Positions 63,080 to 64,000 of a DNA stretch of 64,000 nt are shown here, in pieces. The notes below the pieces were generated by a model. The model did not search any database, was not told where the DNA came from, and worked only from the letters and a program-made list of their open reading frames with translations. Made by a program: the position numbers and the translations under genes. Within the stretch, counting starts at the first letter, position 1, and every line of letters starts with the position of its first letter. This stretch comes from Betaproteobacteria bacterium (GTDB taxonomy: Bacteria > Pseudomonadota > Gammaproteobacteria > Burkholderiales > Casimicrobiaceae): contig JAAFIS010000003.1 of assembly GCA_013298695.1 (NCBI GenBank), positions 340,782 through 404,781 of the forward strand, written 5' to 3'.

Positions 63080-64000
63080 CTACGGCAACTCGGGCGTTCG
63101 CAATGCCTTCTGAATAAACGCCTCGACCGCGTTCGAGCTCGTGCGCGTCGCATTCGCTCCGAGCGCGTTCGCGATCAATGCAGCGCCACGCATACCAAGC
63201 TGGTAGCGAGTGAGCATCAGCAAATCAGTGAGCGGTAACACGCGATCATCGCCGTCGATGTCGAGCGCGAGTGCGCTGCCGCCGATTTGTGTGCGGTAGA
63301 GTTCGAATACTTCATCGGCGTCTTTGTCGGCAAGAAACACCACGCGGGCGCTGTCGGGGCTGATCTGAAAATTTGAAAGATCGCCACCCGTCACCAACGC
63401 TCCAGAAATCTTGATCGGGGCGCTGCTTGCGACCGGCGTACTGAATAGCTCAAAGACCCCGTCTGTGCTGTCGGCAATAAACACTACGCGGGCGCCGTCG
63501 GGGCTGATCTGAAATTGAGCAACGTCGCCACCCGCCGCGAGCGAACCCGAAATCTTGATCGGGGCGCTGCTGGCAGTCGGTGTGCTGAATAGCTCGAAGA
63601 CGCCAACTGTGCCTTTGTCCGCACGAAACACCACGCGGGCGCTGTCGGGGCTGATCACAAAACCTTCAAATAGAACATTGCCGCCCGTTACCAGCGGCCC
63701 CGAAATCTTGATCGCTGCGCTGCTGGCAATCGGCGTGCTGTAGAGCTCAGTGACGGTAGTGTTGTCTTTGTTGGCACGAAACACCACGCGAGCGCTGTCG
63801 GGGCTAATCAGAAAATCGGCCGTGCCGCCGCCCGTCACCAGTGTCCCCGAAATCTTGATCGGGGCGCTGCTGGCAATCGGTGTGCTGTAGAGCTCGAAGA
63901 CGTTGTTGGTGTCTTTGTCGGCGGTAAACACCACGCGCGCGCTGTCGGGGCTGATCTGAAAACCACTGCCAACTACACCGCCCGCCACCAGCGCCCCCAA
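63080..64000 (-). CDS. C-terminal part of a secreted repeat (propeller-like) protein, truncated by the window
   Basis: The last 306 residues are visible; the N-terminus lies beyond 64000. The body is a chain of ~50-residue repeats: FxISPDSARVVFxADKD, then xxVFELYSTPIASSAPIKISGxLVTGG. This matches TolB/WD40-like propeller blades. It ends with ALDIDGDDRVLPLTDLLMLTRYQLGMRGAALIANALG, a dockerin-like module shared with the CHRD protein at 43725-44612, plus a short tail. It is probably extracellular. It converges with the UbiA gene (12 bp gap). Confidence 0.8.
   Translation of the reverse strand: MGALVAGGVVGSGFQISPDSARVVFTADKDTNNVFELYSTPIASSAPIKISGTLVTGGGTADFLISPDSARVVFRANKDNTTVTELYSTPIASSAAIKISGPLVTGGNVLFEGFVISPDSARVVFRADKGTVGVFELFSTPTASSAPIKISGSLAAGGDVAQFQISPDGARVVFIADSTDGVFELFSTPVASSAPIKISGALVTGGDLSNFQISPDSARVVFLADKDADEVFELYRTQIGGSALALDIDGDDRVLPLTDLLMLTRYQLGMRGAALIANALGANATRTSSNAVEAFIQKALRTPELP
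63370..64000. repeat. Coding tandem repeats, ~144-153 bp units
   Basis: Near-identical DNA units encode the blades above. The shared TTGATC core falls at 63411, 63555, 63708 and 63855, with spacings of 144, 153 and 147. The nucleotide identity between units is high, so they have spread by recent duplication or gene conversion. Confidence 0.8.

Overview
The window looks like chromosomal DNA of a betaproteobacterium of moderate G+C content. Supporting gene neighbourhoods are rpe-gph-trpE...trpG-trpD-trpC, argB-slmA, a DUF2917 gene divergent from a LysR gene, apaG upstream of rpe, and groES-groEL behind a CIRCE element. I cannot name the genus. There are no rRNA or tRNA genes, no CRISPR array and no transposase gene. 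The window opens inside the 3' end of one CDS and closes inside a repeat-rich secreted protein gene.

Layout. (a) 1-13 kb is mostly housekeeping: fabI, a metallophosphoesterase, hslU without hslV beside it, an MFS + AEC transporter pair, slmA, argB, an ABC-type binding protein, miaB, a YfcF-type GST, a cysteine hydrolase and DUF2917/LysR. (b) 13-22.7 kb holds a metzincin-like lipoprotein, trmB, secreted CARDB-like proteins, a PglL/Wzy-type O-oligosaccharyltransferase and an IPTL-CTERM surface protein. (c) 22.7-29.7 kb is the leftward rpe-gph-trpL-trpE-ltaE-trpG-trpD-trpC block. It includes a Trp-rich leader peptide and a threonine aldolase gene translationally coupled on both sides, followed by divergent apaG. 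(d) 29.7-41 kb contains small membrane and metabolic genes, a two-domain lysozyme inhibitor with a TraB-like partner, a marR/cytochrome b561/cytochrome c' operon plus a broken copy of the cytochrome gene, dacB and an S41 peptidase lipoprotein. (e) 41-43.6 kb is groESL. (f) 43.7-47.4 kb is accessory: a CHRD/dockerin-like secreted protein, VF530, DUF1801, DUF2087 and a membrane-anchored Mrr-like nuclease. (g) 47.6-61.5 kb is a sugar module. A leftward operon encodes a sugar-acid dehydratase, an HpcH/HpaI aldolase, a GH31 glycosidase and a four-gene ABC importer. Rightward genes encode an SMP-30 lactonase, an SDR dehydrogenase, a GST and a mutarotase. A vapBC toxin-antitoxin pair sits inside. Together these encode glycoside uptake, hydrolysis and a non-phosphorylating oxidative route to a 2-keto-3-deoxy acid that is cleaved by aldolase. 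(h) 61.6-64 kb is a HAD-UbiA fusion and a repeat protein truncated by the window end.

The most unusual structure is a family of intergenic elements made of two short palindromes (GCCC, A/T-rich centre, GGGC) whose starts are almost always 65-68 bp apart. I count eight clear copies and three decayed ones in 64 kb, and none lies in a gene. Several other repeat families are also present: REP-like hairpins, a duplicated ~80 bp element after groES and after groEL, and G/C-rich 'CCCTCTCCC' blocks in the sugar module.
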